From Cetobacterium sp. ZOR0034 (lineage in GTDB: Bacteria; Fusobacteriota; Fusobacteriia; Fusobacteriales; Fusobacteriaceae), in the NCBI RefSeq assembly GCF_000799075.1, contig NZ_JTLI01000020.1, positions 1-45,752 on the forward strand: a stretch of DNA of 45,752 bases. Reading direction: 5' to 3'. The notes beneath the pieces are model-generated. The model did not search any database. It was not told the DNA's origin and worked only from the letters and a program-made list of their open reading frames with translations. Within the stretch, counting starts at the first letter, position 1. Each line of letters starts with the position of its first letter. Shown here in pieces: positions 34,951 to 45,077 of the stretch. The position numbers and the translations under genes are program-made.

Positions 34951-35828
34951 AGTACTTCACCTAAATCCTCTCTTTTGAACGAGTATCTTTTTCCACAGAA
35001 GTGACACTCAGCTTCAACTTCTCCCTTTTCTTCTAATATCTCTTCTAATTGAGTTTTTCCTAAAGTTATAACTCCTCTATAGAATTTTTCTCTATCGCAG
35101 TTACAGTTATACTTTATCTCTTTCTCTTCTAATATCTCATAATTCTCAATTAAAGTTTCTGGATTTTCATCGTTCATGTCATCATATAATAGATGTAGCA
35201 TTGATTCTAAGTTCATTCCACCTCTAAATAACTCACTAACACTTCTAATTGCTCCAATTTTTCTTTCTAATTCAACTATAAAGCTTTCCTCTGCATCAGG
35301 TAGAAGTTGAATCATATACCCACCAGCTGATCTAACTGTAGTTTCGTTCTCTAAATCTACACCTAAAGCTATCACTGTTGGTGTTTGCTCTGAAGTTACA
35401 AAGTAGTAAGCTATATCATAAGCTATCTCCCCACTTGTTATTGTAGATATTCCCACGTATGGTTCTTTTAAACCTAAATCTTTTATTACGTTCAGTGTTC
35501 CTCTTCCTACTAAATTTTGAACATCTGGTTGTCCATTCTCTTTTGCTGGTAAATCAGCCTCAGGATTTGATACATAACCTTTTACTCCATCTTTATTTAT
35601 TGTTGCTACCATCGTTGATAATGGTCCATCCGTCATTGTTCTAAGTGTTAATACATCCTCACCTTTCAATGTTGCACCCATCATAACTGAAGCTGATAAA
35701 AGTCTTCCAAAAGCTGAAATTGCTGTTGGACTGCATTTATGAATATTTAAAGCCTCTTGAACAATATCCTTTGTATCCACAAGAACAAATCTTGCATTTT
35801 TACTTACTCCTCTTATTAATCTACTCAT
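34947..35828 (-). CDS. hslO: Hsp33 redox-regulated chaperone
   Basis: Hsp33 holds unfolded proteins under oxidative stress when its zinc centre is oxidised. The 293-residue protein has the C-terminal zinc cysteines C242, C244 (CNC) and C275, C278 (CHFC), and the conserved GTLNVIKDLGLKEPYVG in the body. All redox residues are intact. The stop overlaps the DUF969 start, an unusual coupling of a chaperone with a membrane protein. Confidence 0.95.
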   Translation of the reverse strand: MSRLIRGVSKNARFVLVDTKDIVQEALNIHKCSPTAISAFGRLLSASVMMGATLKGEDVLTLRTMTDGPLSTMVATINKDGVKGYVSNPEADLPAKENGQPDVQNLVGRGTLNVIKDLGLKEPYVGISTITSGEIAYDIAYYFVTSEQTPTVIALGVDLENETTVRSAGGYMIQLLPDAEESFIVELERKIGAIRSVSELFRGGMNLESMLHLLYDDMNDENPETLIENYEILEEKEIKYNCNCDREKFYRGVITLGKTQLEEILEEKGEVEAECHFCGKRYSFKREDLGEVL

Positions 35829-35840
35829 CCTTCTTCACCT

Positions 35841-36338
35841 CTAATAATCTATATAATCTTTTAATTCTTCATATCTTTTATCAGAAATAATCTTTTTCAA
35901 TTCTAAATTATTTCTGAAAATACTATTCTCATGGTATTTTCTAATATTCTGTATCTCTTTTTTAGTAAAACCATAATAATTCAATGTTTTATCATCTACT
36001 TTATTTATATTAAATCTCTTCATTCTAAAGCCATTTGGTTCTTTAAATTTCAGTTTTAATTTCTCATAAGTTTTAGTACCTATTCCTGAAATCTTTGTCA
36101 TATCTGAAAGTTTTCTAAAACCACCTGTTATTTCTCTATACTCAATTATTTTATCTACATAGCTTTTAGATATGCCACTTTTTAACATCTCTCCTACAGT
36201 GGCGCTATTGATATCTAATAGTAAATTATTTGATTCTAAAGTACTTTTACTTTCTATAACTTTAAATTCGCTCTCTACTAGACTGTAAGAAGTTAGAGAA
36301 AAAATTAACATTAAAATATACAAAAATACTTTTTTCAT
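35841..36338 (-). CDS. exported helix-hairpin-helix (ComEA-like) protein
   Basis: From the ATG at 36338 (GAGAGGTG just upstream) it has 165 residues; a TTG five codons earlier is less likely. It has an N-terminal signal peptide or anchor (about 1-20). Residues near 43-100 contain LDINSATVGEML and KISGIGTKTYEKLK, the helix-hairpin-helix pair of ComEA, which binds DNA during natural uptake. A second, weaker half follows (FNINKVDDKTLNYYGF). Whether it acts in competence is inference; no other com genes are in view. Confidence 0.75.
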   Translation of the reverse strand: MKKVFLYILMLIFSLTSYSLVESEFKVIESKSTLESNNLLLDINSATVGEMLKSGISKSYVDKIIEYREITGGFRKLSDMTKISGIGTKTYEKLKLKFKEPNGFRMKRFNINKVDDKTLNYYGFTKKEIQNIRKYHENSIFRNNLELKKIISDKRYEELKDYIDY

Positions 36339-36357
36339 AAACACCTCTCTCAATATT

Positions 36358-37749
36358 TTATGAGAAAAACTCTATCTTTTTATTGTGTCTTAACTTCATT
36401 TCAGCTATATAAAGAGCTGGATCTTTTGGATTAACTAATCTTTCTATCTGATCATTATACTCTGTATCTTTGTGAATAGATTTGCTAATTGCTCCTCCAC
36501 CTAATCCCATAGTTTGTTGATTCTCTTCAATCATTTCTATATTAAATCTAGATTCTGTTCCAGGAATGCAATAACCTACATTCTCTCCCCACTCTAAACT
36601 ATTTTTTTGACGATACATATAATAAGGTTCCATTCCTTTTTCTTTAACTAATTCTGTAATTGCACCCTCTACTATTTTTCTTTCAACCTCTGATTCTTCA
36701 AAGTTTTCTCGATAAAGTGGAGACCCTTTCTTCTTAGCTAAAGCATGAACAGTTAAATTTTCAATATCATATTTTTTTAGTTCTTCTAAAGTACTTAGTA
36801 TATCTTCTATACTTTCATCTGGTAGTCCTAAAATTATATCCATATTCAAAATAAATCCTAACTCTTTTATATCTTTATAGACTTCATCAAAATGTGTCCT
36901 ATCAAAAGTTCTATTTAATGCTTTTAAAGTTGACTCTTTAAAAGTTTGAGGATTCAAGCTAACTCTATCTACTCCATATTTTTTTAGAATATCAAGCTTC
37001 TCTCTTGTTATAGCGTCCTCTCTTCCAGCTTCAAAAGTAAACTCTTTCAAATTTGAAAGATCTATATGCTTGTGAACAGCCTCTAAAACTCTTATTGTAT
37101 CCTCTGCCGTTAAGGTACTTGGAGTTCCTCCACCGATATATAACGATTCATATTTAAATCCTTTTTCTCTTGAAAGTTGACCCACAAGCTCTATCTCCTC
37201 TAAAAGAGTCTCTACAAACTTCACATAGAATCTACCTAAGCTACTATTTATTTCATAAGATGCAAACGAGCAATATCTACATTTTGATGGACAAAATGGA
37301 ATCCCTATATACATATTCATAGCTTCTTTATTTAATAATTTCTCCTCTGTTTCAATTACTCTCATTAGTAAATCTATCTTTTCAAAACTAGCTAAATACA
37401 TATTATTTAACAATTTTGAAACTCTATCTTTTGAAAATCCCATTTGAAGAAGTCTTCTTGTCATTTTTGTAGGTCTTACACCAATTAAACTACCCCAAGG
37501 ATAGTTTTTATTATATGCTTTTAAAAGCCCACCTTTCAACATAATTAAAGCTTGATCCTCAATTATGCTTTCAAAGTTTTCCTCTTCAATAAAAGCCTCT
37601 TTTTCATCTATTTCAACTTTTACAAGAATTCTATTCTCTGAATAACTCACTTCACCTTTTATATCTTTTTCTACGCCCTCTGGTAGTAGAATTCTTACAA
37701 ACTCCTCTACACTTTTTATACTTAGAGGAAAGTTAGTAACTATTGACAC
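36358..37749 (-). CDS. hemZ: HemZ-like radical SAM oxidoreductase (coproporphyrinogen dehydrogenase type)
   Basis: The 463-residue protein has the radical SAM cluster motif C153, C157, C160 in PFCPSKCRYCSF, then the SAM-binding GGGTPSTL and the C-terminal region of the HemN superfamily. The N-terminal extension of about 145 residues before the cluster, with LIGVRPTK, is characteristic of HemZ rather than HemN or HemW. HemZ is thought to oxidise coproporphyrinogen III without oxygen. No other haem genes are nearby, so the pathway role is family-based only. Confidence 0.82.
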   Translation of the reverse strand: MSIVTNFPLSIKSVEEFVRILLPEGVEKDIKGEVSYSENRILVKVEIDEKEAFIEEENFESIIEDQALIMLKGGLLKAYNKNYPWGSLIGVRPTKMTRRLLQMGFSKDRVSKLLNNMYLASFEKIDLLMRVIETEEKLLNKEAMNMYIGIPFCPSKCRYCSFASYEINSSLGRFYVKFVETLLEEIELVGQLSREKGFKYESLYIGGGTPSTLTAEDTIRVLEAVHKHIDLSNLKEFTFEAGREDAITREKLDILKKYGVDRVSLNPQTFKESTLKALNRTFDRTHFDEVYKDIKELGFILNMDIILGLPDESIEDILSTLEELKKYDIENLTVHALAKKKGSPLYRENFEESEVERKIVEGAITELVKEKGMEPYYMYRQKNSLEWGENVGYCIPGTESRFNIEMIEENQQTMGLGGGAISKSIHKDTEYNDQIERLVNPKDPALYIAEMKLRHNKKIEFFS

Positions 37750-37765
37750 TTAAATACACCGCTTC

Positions 37766-38569
37766 CTATTTCATTAATAATAAAACTAATATTCCAATTA
37801 TGATTCTATATATTCCAAAAACTTTAAATGTTCTCTTTTTTATATAACCCATAAACCAATTTATAACTACATACGCTACCACAAACGATACAATCGATCC
37901 AACTATTAATAGTTGCCACTCTAAAGATGTAAAATTAAGTCCATTCTTTAGTAACTTTAATAGTGTAGCTCCTGCCATTGTTGGGATTGCTAAAAAGAAT
38001 GAATACTCTGCTGCTGCTGCTCTAGATACACCTAATAGTAAAGCTCCTACAATCGTTGCTCCAGAACGTGATGTTCCTGGAATCATAGCTAAACATTGGA
38101 AAAATCCTATTCCAAATGCTAATTTGTATGACATCTCTTTTATAGATGTTATATTTCCATTAAGTTGTTTTCTTTCAACTAAGATAAATATAATTCCATA
38201 AAGTATAAGCATACTCGCAACTACAGTTGTATTATCCATAAAAAATTCAGATATATAGTCATCTGCTAAAAGTCCAATAACTCCAGCAGGTAAAACTCCA
38301 ACTATAATTTTACTCCACAATGATAACTTCCCTGTAAACTCCTCTTTTGTTTTTACAAAAGGTGTTAAATCTTTCCAGAAATAAGCTACAACTGATAAAA
38401 TAGCTCCAAACTGAATTATAACTAAAAAGTTATCCATAAAACCTTTTGATACAAGAGGAGAGTTTATAAATCTCTCCACCAATATCATGTGACCAGTACT
38501 ACTCACAGGAACAAACTCTGTCATCCCTTCAACAATTCCCAGTATAATAACTAGTAAAAACGGATTCAT
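37766..38569 (-). CDS. uppP: undecaprenyl-diphosphatase
   Basis: UppP (BacA) recycles the lipid carrier of cell-wall synthesis by dephosphorylating undecaprenyl diphosphate, and its excess gives bacitracin resistance. The 267-residue membrane protein has the catalytic EGMTEFVPVSSTGH near residue 14 and PGTSRSGATI near 164, with about eight membrane segments. It lies 16 bases before hemZ and 10 bases after hldD. Confidence 0.96.
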   Translation of the reverse strand: MNPFLLVIILGIVEGMTEFVPVSSTGHMILVERFINSPLVSKGFMDNFLVIIQFGAILSVVAYFWKDLTPFVKTKEEFTGKLSLWSKIIVGVLPAGVIGLLADDYISEFFMDNTTVVASMLILYGIIFILVERKQLNGNITSIKEMSYKLAFGIGFFQCLAMIPGTSRSGATIVGALLLGVSRAAAAEYSFFLAIPTMAGATLLKLLKNGLNFTSLEWQLLIVGSIVSFVVAYVVINWFMGYIKKRTFKVFGIYRIIIGILVLLLMK

Positions 38570-38579
38570 GTGTTACCTC

Positions 38580-39575
38580 CTATAAGTAGCTATCCTCTTT
38601 TTTTAAGTATGTTACATAATCTGCAACTCCCTCTTCTAAAGAACAGAATTTCTTTGTATACCCTGCTGCTTTTAACTTATTCATCGAAGCTTCTGTGAAG
38701 TATTGATATCTTCCTCTTAAATCTTCTGGCATAGGAACAAACTCGATAACTTCCTCTGTTTTTAATTCAAAATTTCCGCTTGCATTCTTCATTGTTTCCA
38801 TAGATAAATCATGGAAGCTTCTTGCTTCTCCAGTACCTATGTTGTAAACTCCTGAAGGTACTTCGTTAAACATACAGAAATATAGCATATCTACTACATC
38901 TTTTATGTAAACGAAATCTCTTAATTGCTCGCCATCTTTATATCCCTCTTTGTGAGACTTAAATAGTTTTACTCCACCATCTGTATTAAATTGATTAAAT
39001 GTATGGAATACCATCGATGCCATTCTTCCTTTATGGTACTCTTGTGGTCCATAAACATTGAAGAACTTAGCTCCTATCCATTGCTTTGGTGCTTTCTCTT
39101 GTTTAAATGCCCAATCATCAAAGAACTTTTTTGAATATCCATATTTATTTAATGGCATCAGTTTTTTTAACTCTTCAGGTGTCCCCTCATCGCTATACCC
39201 TTGCTCTCCAGCTCCATAAGTTGCTGCCGATGATGCATACACGTATGTTATATCTCTTTCTGTACAGAAGTCCCATAACTTTTTAGAATATTCATAATTA
39301 TTCTTCATTAAAAGATCTCCATCTCTTTCTGTAGTTGCAGAGATAGCTCCCATATGTAAAACTGCAGTTACTTTACTTGCATTCTCCTCTTTTTCTAACC
39401 AAGCAAAAAGTTCATCTCTATCACACCAGTCAGCATAATCTCTTTTTCTTAAATTTAGCCATTTTTCCTCTGTTCTTAATTTATCTACAGCTAATATATC
39501 ATTTATTCCCATCTCATTTAGTTTCCAAATATAAGCACTTCCTATAAATCCAGCTGCTCCTGTTACTATAATCAT
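38580..39575 (-). CDS. hldD: ADP-L-glycero-D-manno-heptose 6-epimerase
   Basis: HldD makes the heptose donor for the LPS inner core. The 331-residue extended SDR has the NAD(P) loop TGAAGFIG (5-12) and the catalytic Y145 with K149 (KYGYSKK). The heptose epimerase pattern ILAVDKLRTEEKWLNL follows the Rossmann start. It shows the host makes heptose-containing LPS, in line with gmhB at 45076. It is separated by four bases from the PHP gene upstream. Confidence 0.95.
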   Translation of the reverse strand: MIIVTGAAGFIGSAYIWKLNEMGINDILAVDKLRTEEKWLNLRKRDYADWCDRDELFAWLEKEENASKVTAVLHMGAISATTERDGDLLMKNNYEYSKKLWDFCTERDITYVYASSAATYGAGEQGYSDEGTPEELKKLMPLNKYGYSKKFFDDWAFKQEKAPKQWIGAKFFNVYGPQEYHKGRMASMVFHTFNQFNTDGGVKLFKSHKEGYKDGEQLRDFVYIKDVVDMLYFCMFNEVPSGVYNIGTGEARSFHDLSMETMKNASGNFELKTEEVIEFVPMPEDLRGRYQYFTEASMNKLKAAGYTKKFCSLEEGVADYVTYLKKEDSYL

Positions 39576-39579
39576 CTCT

Positions 39580-40422
39580 TTAATCCTCCTTACATTTTCT
39601 TTCTAATAATCTCTTTATATCATCTTTAGATATTGAAGAATGAGCTATATCAACTCCTACTCTATTTCCACCATGGAAATCCGAGCCACCAACCATCAAA
39701 AGATTATTTTTATTTGCTAATTCTTTATAATATTTTGTTTCTTTTGGAGTATAAGAGCTATATTCTACTTCCAATCCATCTAATCCTGCTTCTATCAAAA
39801 GCTTTAAAATTTTTTCTATTTTTTCTTTTGATTCACATATTAAACTAGGATGAGCCAATGCCGAAACTCCTCCACATTTTTTTATCAGTTTAATTATTTC
39901 AAATGGGTTTGAGCTTTCTTTTTCTATATATGCAGCTCCTTTTCTTCCTAAATACTGCTTAAAAGCTTCACCTTTCGTATAAACAAATCCTTTTTTCATC
40001 ATGACATTACATATATGTGCCCTACTTACTATTGCCCCTGTAGCTTCTTTTTCTATTTCATCCAATGTTATTTTCAAACCCAAAGAGTTTAATCTATTTA
40101 CAATTTTTTCATTTCTATTAGTACGTGCTTTCTTTAACTCTATAAGTTTAGACGATAATTCCTCTGATTTTTCATCCAAAAGATAACCTAAAATATGTAT
40201 TTCATATCCTTCATAAGAACATGAGAACTCTATTCCAGATACAAAATCTAAATCTAAACTTTTAGCTATTGCTCTAGCTTCAGACACACCTTCCATCGTA
40301 TCATGATCCGTTATAGCTATTCCTGCCAAACCTATATATTTTGCTCTTTTTAATAACTCTTCTACTGTAAATGTTCCATCTGAATATGTTGTATGAGTGT
40401 GAAGATCATACCTTTTCTTCAT
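39580..40422 (-). CDS. PHP-domain phosphoesterase (TrpH/YciV type)
   Basis: The 280-residue metal-dependent phosphoesterase has PHP motifs H8, H10 and D15 (LHTHTTYSDGT), D39-H40-D41 (ITDHDT), ALAHPSL and GGSDFHGG. Related proteins are 3',5'-nucleoside bisphosphate phosphatases or 5'-end RNases (RNase AM). It is the first gene of the nine-gene operon. A GGAGGA site precedes the ATG. The exact substrate is not determinable. Confidence 0.88.
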   Translation of the reverse strand: MKKRYDLHTHTTYSDGTFTVEELLKRAKYIGLAGIAITDHDTMEGVSEARAIAKSLDLDFVSGIEFSCSYEGYEIHILGYLLDEKSEELSSKLIELKKARTNRNEKIVNRLNSLGLKITLDEIEKEATGAIVSRAHICNVMMKKGFVYTKGEAFKQYLGRKGAAYIEKESSNPFEIIKLIKKCGGVSALAHPSLICESKEKIEKILKLLIEAGLDGLEVEYSSYTPKETKYYKELANKNNLLMVGGSDFHGGNRVGVDIAHSSISKDDIKRLLERKCKED

Positions 40423-40443
40423 AAAATCCTCCTACAAGTAAAT

Positions 40444-40471
40444 ATGGCCCCTTTATTTCTAAAGGCGCCAT
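40444..40471 (-). other. hairpin with GNRA-type loop between lipoprotein and PHP genes
   Basis: On the minus strand, ATGGCGCCTTTA/TAAAGGGGCCAT pair with one mismatch around a GAAA tetraloop. No T-run follows in that direction, so it is more likely an mRNA end protector or processing site than a full terminator. Confidence 0.5.
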
Positions 40472-40477
40472 AATTTT

Positions 40478-41215
40478 TTAGTCATCCCACTTTTCTAACT
40501 TTGAAAAATACTCTGAATAAGCAAGGTATAATGCCTTTGCATTTATATTATTCTTCTCTATTTTTGTTTTCTCTGTCTTTTTATACATATCGTTCACTTC
40601 TATAATTCTTGGTGAAACTTCTACGAAATACCAAGTTTTTGAATCGAAGAATTCTCCTCTTTTTATAAACTTATTTAACAATTTTCTAAATCTTTTAATC
40701 TCTTTTTCTGTTAAATCATCTTTTTTAGAGAATGCAACGATTTCAGCCCACTCCTCTTTTGTAGCTACTTCATTAGCTATGTGATTAGAAGGGTTAGCCA
40801 TTCTAATATATGATTGAGCTACCATGTACTTTGCTAATCCCGCTGGATCTTTAAAGTTTTCATCTTTTAAGTAATATTGTCTTGGAAGTTTTTTTACAGT
40901 CTTCTCTAAAATAGCATTAAATTGCTCTTGATCAGCTTCTGTTATATCTCCCTTTGTTTTTAACGAATCTAAAAACTTAACTTGCTTTTGATCTAATTTT
41001 TGATTTCTAGCTAAGAAACTTATTGGTTGATCAGCACCGTACCAATCTTCTAATTCTGCTTCTCCTACAATTACCTTTGTAAAAGTTTCTTCCCAGTTTT
41101 TCATAGCTACCGTATCAACTTTATACTTCTCTTGTAAACTAGTTTCGTTTTTATTAACTGAACTACATGCTGTTAATGCAGTTAAAATTGTTATAAGAAT
41201 TACAATTTTTTTCAT
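40478..41215 (-). CDS. putative lipoprotein, unknown function
   Basis: From the ATG at 41215, with TAGGAGG five bases upstream, the protein has 245 residues. It has a lipoprotein signal peptide (LTILTALTAC, lipid cysteine at about 17). The mature part is lysine-rich, mainly helical in appearance, and matches no family I know. It starts eight bases after the secA stop, so it is probably cotranscribed with secA. Confidence 0.8.
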   Translation of the reverse strand: MKKIVILITILTALTACSSVNKNETSLQEKYKVDTVAMKNWEETFTKVIVGEAELEDWYGADQPISFLARNQKLDQKQVKFLDSLKTKGDITEADQEQFNAILEKTVKKLPRQYYLKDENFKDPAGLAKYMVAQSYIRMANPSNHIANEVATKEEWAEIVAFSKKDDLTEKEIKRFRKLLNKFIKRGEFFDSKTWYFVEVSPRIIEVNDMYKKTEKTKIEKNNINAKALYLAYSEYFSKLEKWDD

Positions 41216-41223
41216 TTTTCCTC

Positions 41224-43845
41224 CTAAACTCTTCCACAACATTTTCCGTAAATTTTTCCGCTTCCACAGTTACAAGGCGAATCAAATTCTAATTCTTCCC
41301 CTTCACCAGGACTTAAAACTTCATCTTCTGGATTTTTTACAACAACTTTAAACATATAAGATGTTGTCTCTGCTTTTATTGTAGAAAGCATTCTTGAATA
41401 CATATCTCCAGATATAATTTTATATTCTACTAATGGATCTTTTTGTCCATAAGATCTTAAATATATTCCTTCTCTTAGAGCATCTAAGGCTTTTAAGTGT
41501 TCTCTCCATCTTGCATCTACTACTTCAAATAGAACATACTTTTCTACTTTTCTCATAATTTCAGATGAAAGTTCATTTTCTTTAAGTTCATACTCTTTCG
41601 CAATATCTGTGTATAATTTTTCTGCATATTCCTCAACTGTTGAAGATTTATATTCTTCTAAATCTGTAATTTCATAACCATATTTTTCTAAAAGAGAATC
41701 TTTAACTCCTGCTATATCCCATTCATCTTTAAACTCTCCAACAAATCTTTCAACAATTATATCAGAAATACTTGATTTTAACATTCCTAATACAGTTTCT
41801 TTTAGATCATCTTTTTCAAGAGCTTCATTTCTACTAGCATATATAGCTTCTCTCTGTTTATTCATTACATCATCAAATTCAAGTAGATTTTTTCTGATTC
41901 CAAAGTTTCTAGACTCAACTTTTTTCTGAGCATTTTCTATCGCTTTGTTTATCATTTTATGTTGAATTGATTCCCCTTCTGGTAATCCTAATTTCTCCAT
42001 AACTCCTTGAATTCTTTCAGAACCAAATAATCTCATTAAGTCATCCTCTAAGCATAGGTAAAATTCTGATGCTCCAGGGTCTCCCTGTCTTCCGGCTCTT
42101 CCTCTTAATTGGTTGTCTATTCTTCTAGATTCATGTCTTTCTGTACCAAGTATAAATAATCCACCTGCTTCAATTACTTTTCTTTTCTCCTCTTCACACT
42201 CAATTTTATATTTATCAAGTATTACAGGATATTCTGCAGCATCCCTAGCTCCAATTTCAGCAATTGCTCTAAATTCAGGATTTCCTCCTAGCATGATATC
42301 TGTTCCTCTACCTGCCATGTTTGTAGCTATAGTAACTGCTCCATATCTACCAGCTTGAGCCACGATTTCAGCCTCTTTAGCATGTAACTTAGCATTAAGT
42401 ACATTGTGAGGGATTCCTCTCTCTTTTAATAGGTCTGACAGCTCCTCTGAGCTCTTTATTGATACTGTTCCTACTAAAACTGGCTGCCCTTTTTTATAAA
42501 GTTCTTCAATTCTTGATATAATTGCATTAATTTTTTCCCTTTTTGTTTTATAAACTAAATCTGGGAAGTCAACTCTTTGAATTGGTCTATTTGTTGGAAT
42601 TACAATTACCTCTAGTCCATACGTATGCATAAATTCTGCTGCTTCTGTTTCGGCAGTACCAGTCATTCCAGCTAACTTTTCATACATTCTAAAGTAGTTT
42701 TGAAGTGTTATTGAAGCCAATGTTTGATTTTCTCCTGCTACATTTACTCCCTCTTTAGCTTCTATTGCTTGATGAAGACCATCAGAGTATCTTCTACCTT
42801 CCATTGCTCTTCCAGTAAATTCATCTATTATAACAACTTCTCCTTCTCTGATTAAATAATCTCTATCTTTTATGAATAACTCTTTAGCTTTTAAAGCTTG
42901 ATTCAGATAGTGAGTTAGTTCAACATGTTCAGGTGAATATAGGTTATCTATATTTAAAAGTTGTTCAACCTTCTTAATTCCTTTATCTGTTAAAACTATA
43001 TTTCTAGCTTTTTCATCTACTTCATAATCTCCCCACTGTTCATCAGGGATATTCATCTCTTTTTTTGTTTTTGCATCTTTTATCTTTTCAGTTTCTACAC
43101 TTCTATCAAGTCTAAAAGCAACCTGACAGAATATTGAATACCATTTTGTAGTTTCTGAAGCTGCACCTGATATAATTAATGGAGTTCTAGCTTCATCTAT
43201 TAGGATAGAGTCAACTTCATCGACAATACAGAAATGTAAAGGTCTTTGAACTTTATCTTCCACTTTATTAACCATATTATCTCTCAGATAATCAAATCCA
43301 AATTCAGAATTTGTTCCATAAGTTATATCAGCTTCATACGCTGCTTTTCTTAGATGATTTTCCATTCCATTTACAATTACCCCTGAAGTCAATCCTAAGA
43401 AATCATAAACTCTTGCCATTAAATCTCTATCTCTTTGAGCAAGGTAATCATTTACAGTGATAACATGAACACCTTTTCCAGTTAAGGCATTTAAGTAAAC
43501 CGGAGCTGTTGCAACTAATGTTTTTCCTTCTCCTGTTTTCATCTCTGTAATTTTTCCTTCGTGAAGAACGATTCCACCAACTAATTGAACATCATAGTGT
43601 CTCATTCCATGAACTCTTTTTGAAGCTTCTCTTACAACTGCAAATGCTTCAACTAAAAGGTTATCTAATACTTCCCCTTTTTCTAATCTTTCTCTAAATT
43701 CATAAGTTTTGCCCTTTAACTCATCATCTGAAAGTTTCTCAATCTCAGGTTCTAATGAGTTTATCATTGCTACTAATTTTTTAATTCTTTTAATCTCTCT
43801 GTCGTTTCTTGTACCAAAAATCTTCTTTAATAAATCTCCAAACAT
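41224..43845 (-). CDS. secA: preprotein translocase ATPase SecA
   Basis: SecA drives proteins through SecYEG. From the ATG at 43845 ([11 protein letters not shown], with GGAAGG nearby) it has 873 residues; the frame continues 18 codons upstream without a better site. It has Walker A MKTGEGKT, the DEAD-like [12 protein letters not shown], the motif [10 protein letters not shown] and the C-terminal zinc motif [14 protein letters not shown], which binds SecB or the ribosome. It is divergent from the YeiH-type gene. Confidence 0.97.
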   Translation of the reverse strand: MFGDLLKKIFGTRNDREIKRIKKLVAMINSLEPEIEKLSDDELKGKTYEFRERLEKGEVLDNLLVEAFAVVREASKRVHGMRHYDVQLVGGIVLHEGKITEMKTGEGKTLVATAPVYLNALTGKGVHVITVNDYLAQRDRDLMARVYDFLGLTSGVIVNGMENHLRKAAYEADITYGTNSEFGFDYLRDNMVNKVEDKVQRPLHFCIVDEVDSILIDEARTPLIISGAASETTKWYSIFCQVAFRLDRSVETEKIKDAKTKKEMNIPDEQWGDYEVDEKARNIVLTDKGIKKVEQLLNIDNLYSPEHVELTHYLNQALKAKELFIKDRDYLIREGEVVIIDEFTGRAMEGRRYSDGLHQAIEAKEGVNVAGENQTLASITLQNYFRMYEKLAGMTGTAETEAAEFMHTYGLEVIVIPTNRPIQRVDFPDLVYKTKREKINAIISRIEELYKKGQPVLVGTVSIKSSEELSDLLKERGIPHNVLNAKLHAKEAEIVAQAGRYGAVTIATNMAGRGTDIMLGGNPEFRAIAEIGARDAAEYPVILDKYKIECEEEKRKVIEAGGLFILGTERHESRRIDNQLRGRAGRQGDPGASEFYLCLEDDLMRLFGSERIQGVMEKLGLPEGESIQHKMINKAIENAQKKVESRNFGIRKNLLEFDDVMNKQREAIYASRNEALEKDDLKETVLGMLKSSISDIIVERFVGEFKDEWDIAGVKDSLLEKYGYEITDLEEYKSSTVEEYAEKLYTDIAKEYELKENELSSEIMRKVEKYVLFEVVDARWREHLKALDALREGIYLRSYGQKDPLVEYKIISGDMYSRMLSTIKAETTSYMFKVVVKNPEDEVLSPGEGEELEFDSPCNCGSGKIYGKCCGRV

Positions 43846-43938
43846 TCTTACGTCCTTCCTAGCTTTTTTGTACTTATTTGTTACTAAATATATTACCATA
43901 ATTAGATTTATTAGTCAATTTATAGCCCCTTATTAAGA

Positions 43939-43960
43939 TTTTTGAACCGTGATTCAAAAA
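43939..43960. promoter_or_regulatory. inverted repeat in the secA / YeiH-type divergent region
   Basis: TTTTTGAA/TTCAAAAA are perfect 8-bp arms around CCGTGA. It lies upstream of a likely extended -10 (TGTTATATT, with TATATT at 43988-43993) for the plus-strand gene. It could be an operator for either gene. Confidence 0.4.
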
Positions 43961-44030
43961 AAGCTATTAAATTATACAAAAATATGTTATATTGTAAATA
44001 AAGTAACAATGTATTTTAGGAGGTTTTATT

Positions 44031-45050
44031 TTGAATAGTATTAAAAAGATTGTTCCTGGTTTATTACTTTGTATTTTTATTGCGCAGCTTGGACTTTTTC
44101 TTGGGAAATTTATCCCTAGCATTGGTGGAGCACCTCTTGCTATTTTTTTGGGATTAATTGCTGGAAACACTTTTGCAAAATCTAAAAAATTTGCACCTGG
44201 GTCTAAATTTTCAGAAAGTGATTTATTATCATATTCTATTGTTCTTTTGGGTGGAACATTAAGTATAAATACAATTTTACAATTAGGTTTTTCTGGGATA
44301 TTTTTTATCCTTCTACAAATGGGATTAACTATTTTTTTAACTATGTTTATTGGAAAAAAATTAGGTTTTTCTAAACATTTTAGAGCTCTTATGGCAAGTG
44401 GAAATGCAGTTTGTGGATCTTCTGCTATCGGAGCAACTTCTCCTGTTATAAAGGCTGAAGAAAATGACAAAGGAATATCTATTACTATTGTTAATTTGAC
44501 CGGTACTCTTCTAATGTTTGCATTAATACCTATAGCAAATTCATTATATAACTTTAACACTATAGAAACTTCTGCTCTTTTAGGTGGAATATTACAATCA
44601 GTTGGTCAAGTTATTGCTGCTGGAAGCATGGTTAATCACAATGTTCTTGAACTTGCAACAATTTTTAAGATTGTTCGAATTGTCTTTCTGGTTATCGTTG
44701 TTCTTTGGTTTTCAAAAGAGTTTAAAAACGAAGAGATTGAAAAAGATACAAAATTTGCTTTAGAAAATGAAGTTTACTCTAAAAAGAAAAAAAATATTTC
44801 AATACCTTGGTATATAATTGGATTTTTTATTCTTTGTATCCTATTTACCTTTGGATTAATTCCTGTAGAAATTTCCAAAATTTTTAAATTAATCTCATCA
44901 AAATTTGAAATTATAGCTTTGGCTGGAATAGGTATGAGAGTTAATATTTCTGAGCTTATAAAACAAGGGCCTAAAGCTTCTCTTTATGGACTCTTGGTAG
45001 GAACTAGTCAAATCTTCATAGCTATAATTTTAATTAAATTTTTTATATAA
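44031..45050 (+). CDS. YeiH/UPF0324-family membrane protein (putative sulfate exporter family)
   Basis: The 339-residue integral membrane protein has about ten hydrophobic segments. The YeiH family pattern is seen in GGAPLAIFLGLIAGN near 33-47, the glycine-rich ASGNAVCGSSAIGATSPVI near 122-140, and the C-terminal LAGIGMRVNI. The start is TTG at 44031, seven bases from a perfect AGGAGG. The function is not established; the family name suggests sulfate or sulfonate efflux. Confidence 0.88.
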   Translation: MNSIKKIVPGLLLCIFIAQLGLFLGKFIPSIGGAPLAIFLGLIAGNTFAKSKKFAPGSKFSESDLLSYSIVLLGGTLSINTILQLGFSGIFFILLQMGLTIFLTMFIGKKLGFSKHFRALMASGNAVCGSSAIGATSPVIKAEENDKGISITIVNLTGTLLMFALIPIANSLYNFNTIETSALLGGILQSVGQVIAAGSMVNHNVLELATIFKIVRIVFLVIVVLWFSKEFKNEEIEKDTKFALENEVYSKKKKNISIPWYIIGFFILCILFTFGLIPVEISKIFKLISSKFEIIALAGIGMRVNISELIKQGPKASLYGLLVGTSQIFIAIILIKFFI

Positions 45051-45077
45051 AAAAAACTGGAATTTTTCCAGTTTTTT
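45051..45077. terminator. bidirectional terminator between YeiH-type gene and gmhB
   Basis: AAAAAACTGG/CCAGTTTTTT (45051-45060 with 45068-45077) has a seven-base loop, with A and T flanks for both directions. Confidence 0.92.

Noticed and set aside
43967..44560. A 197-codon open frame on the minus strand across the YeiH-type gene
   Set aside because: It is antisense to a recognisable membrane protein with a perfect ribosome site, and its translation looks unlike a real protein.
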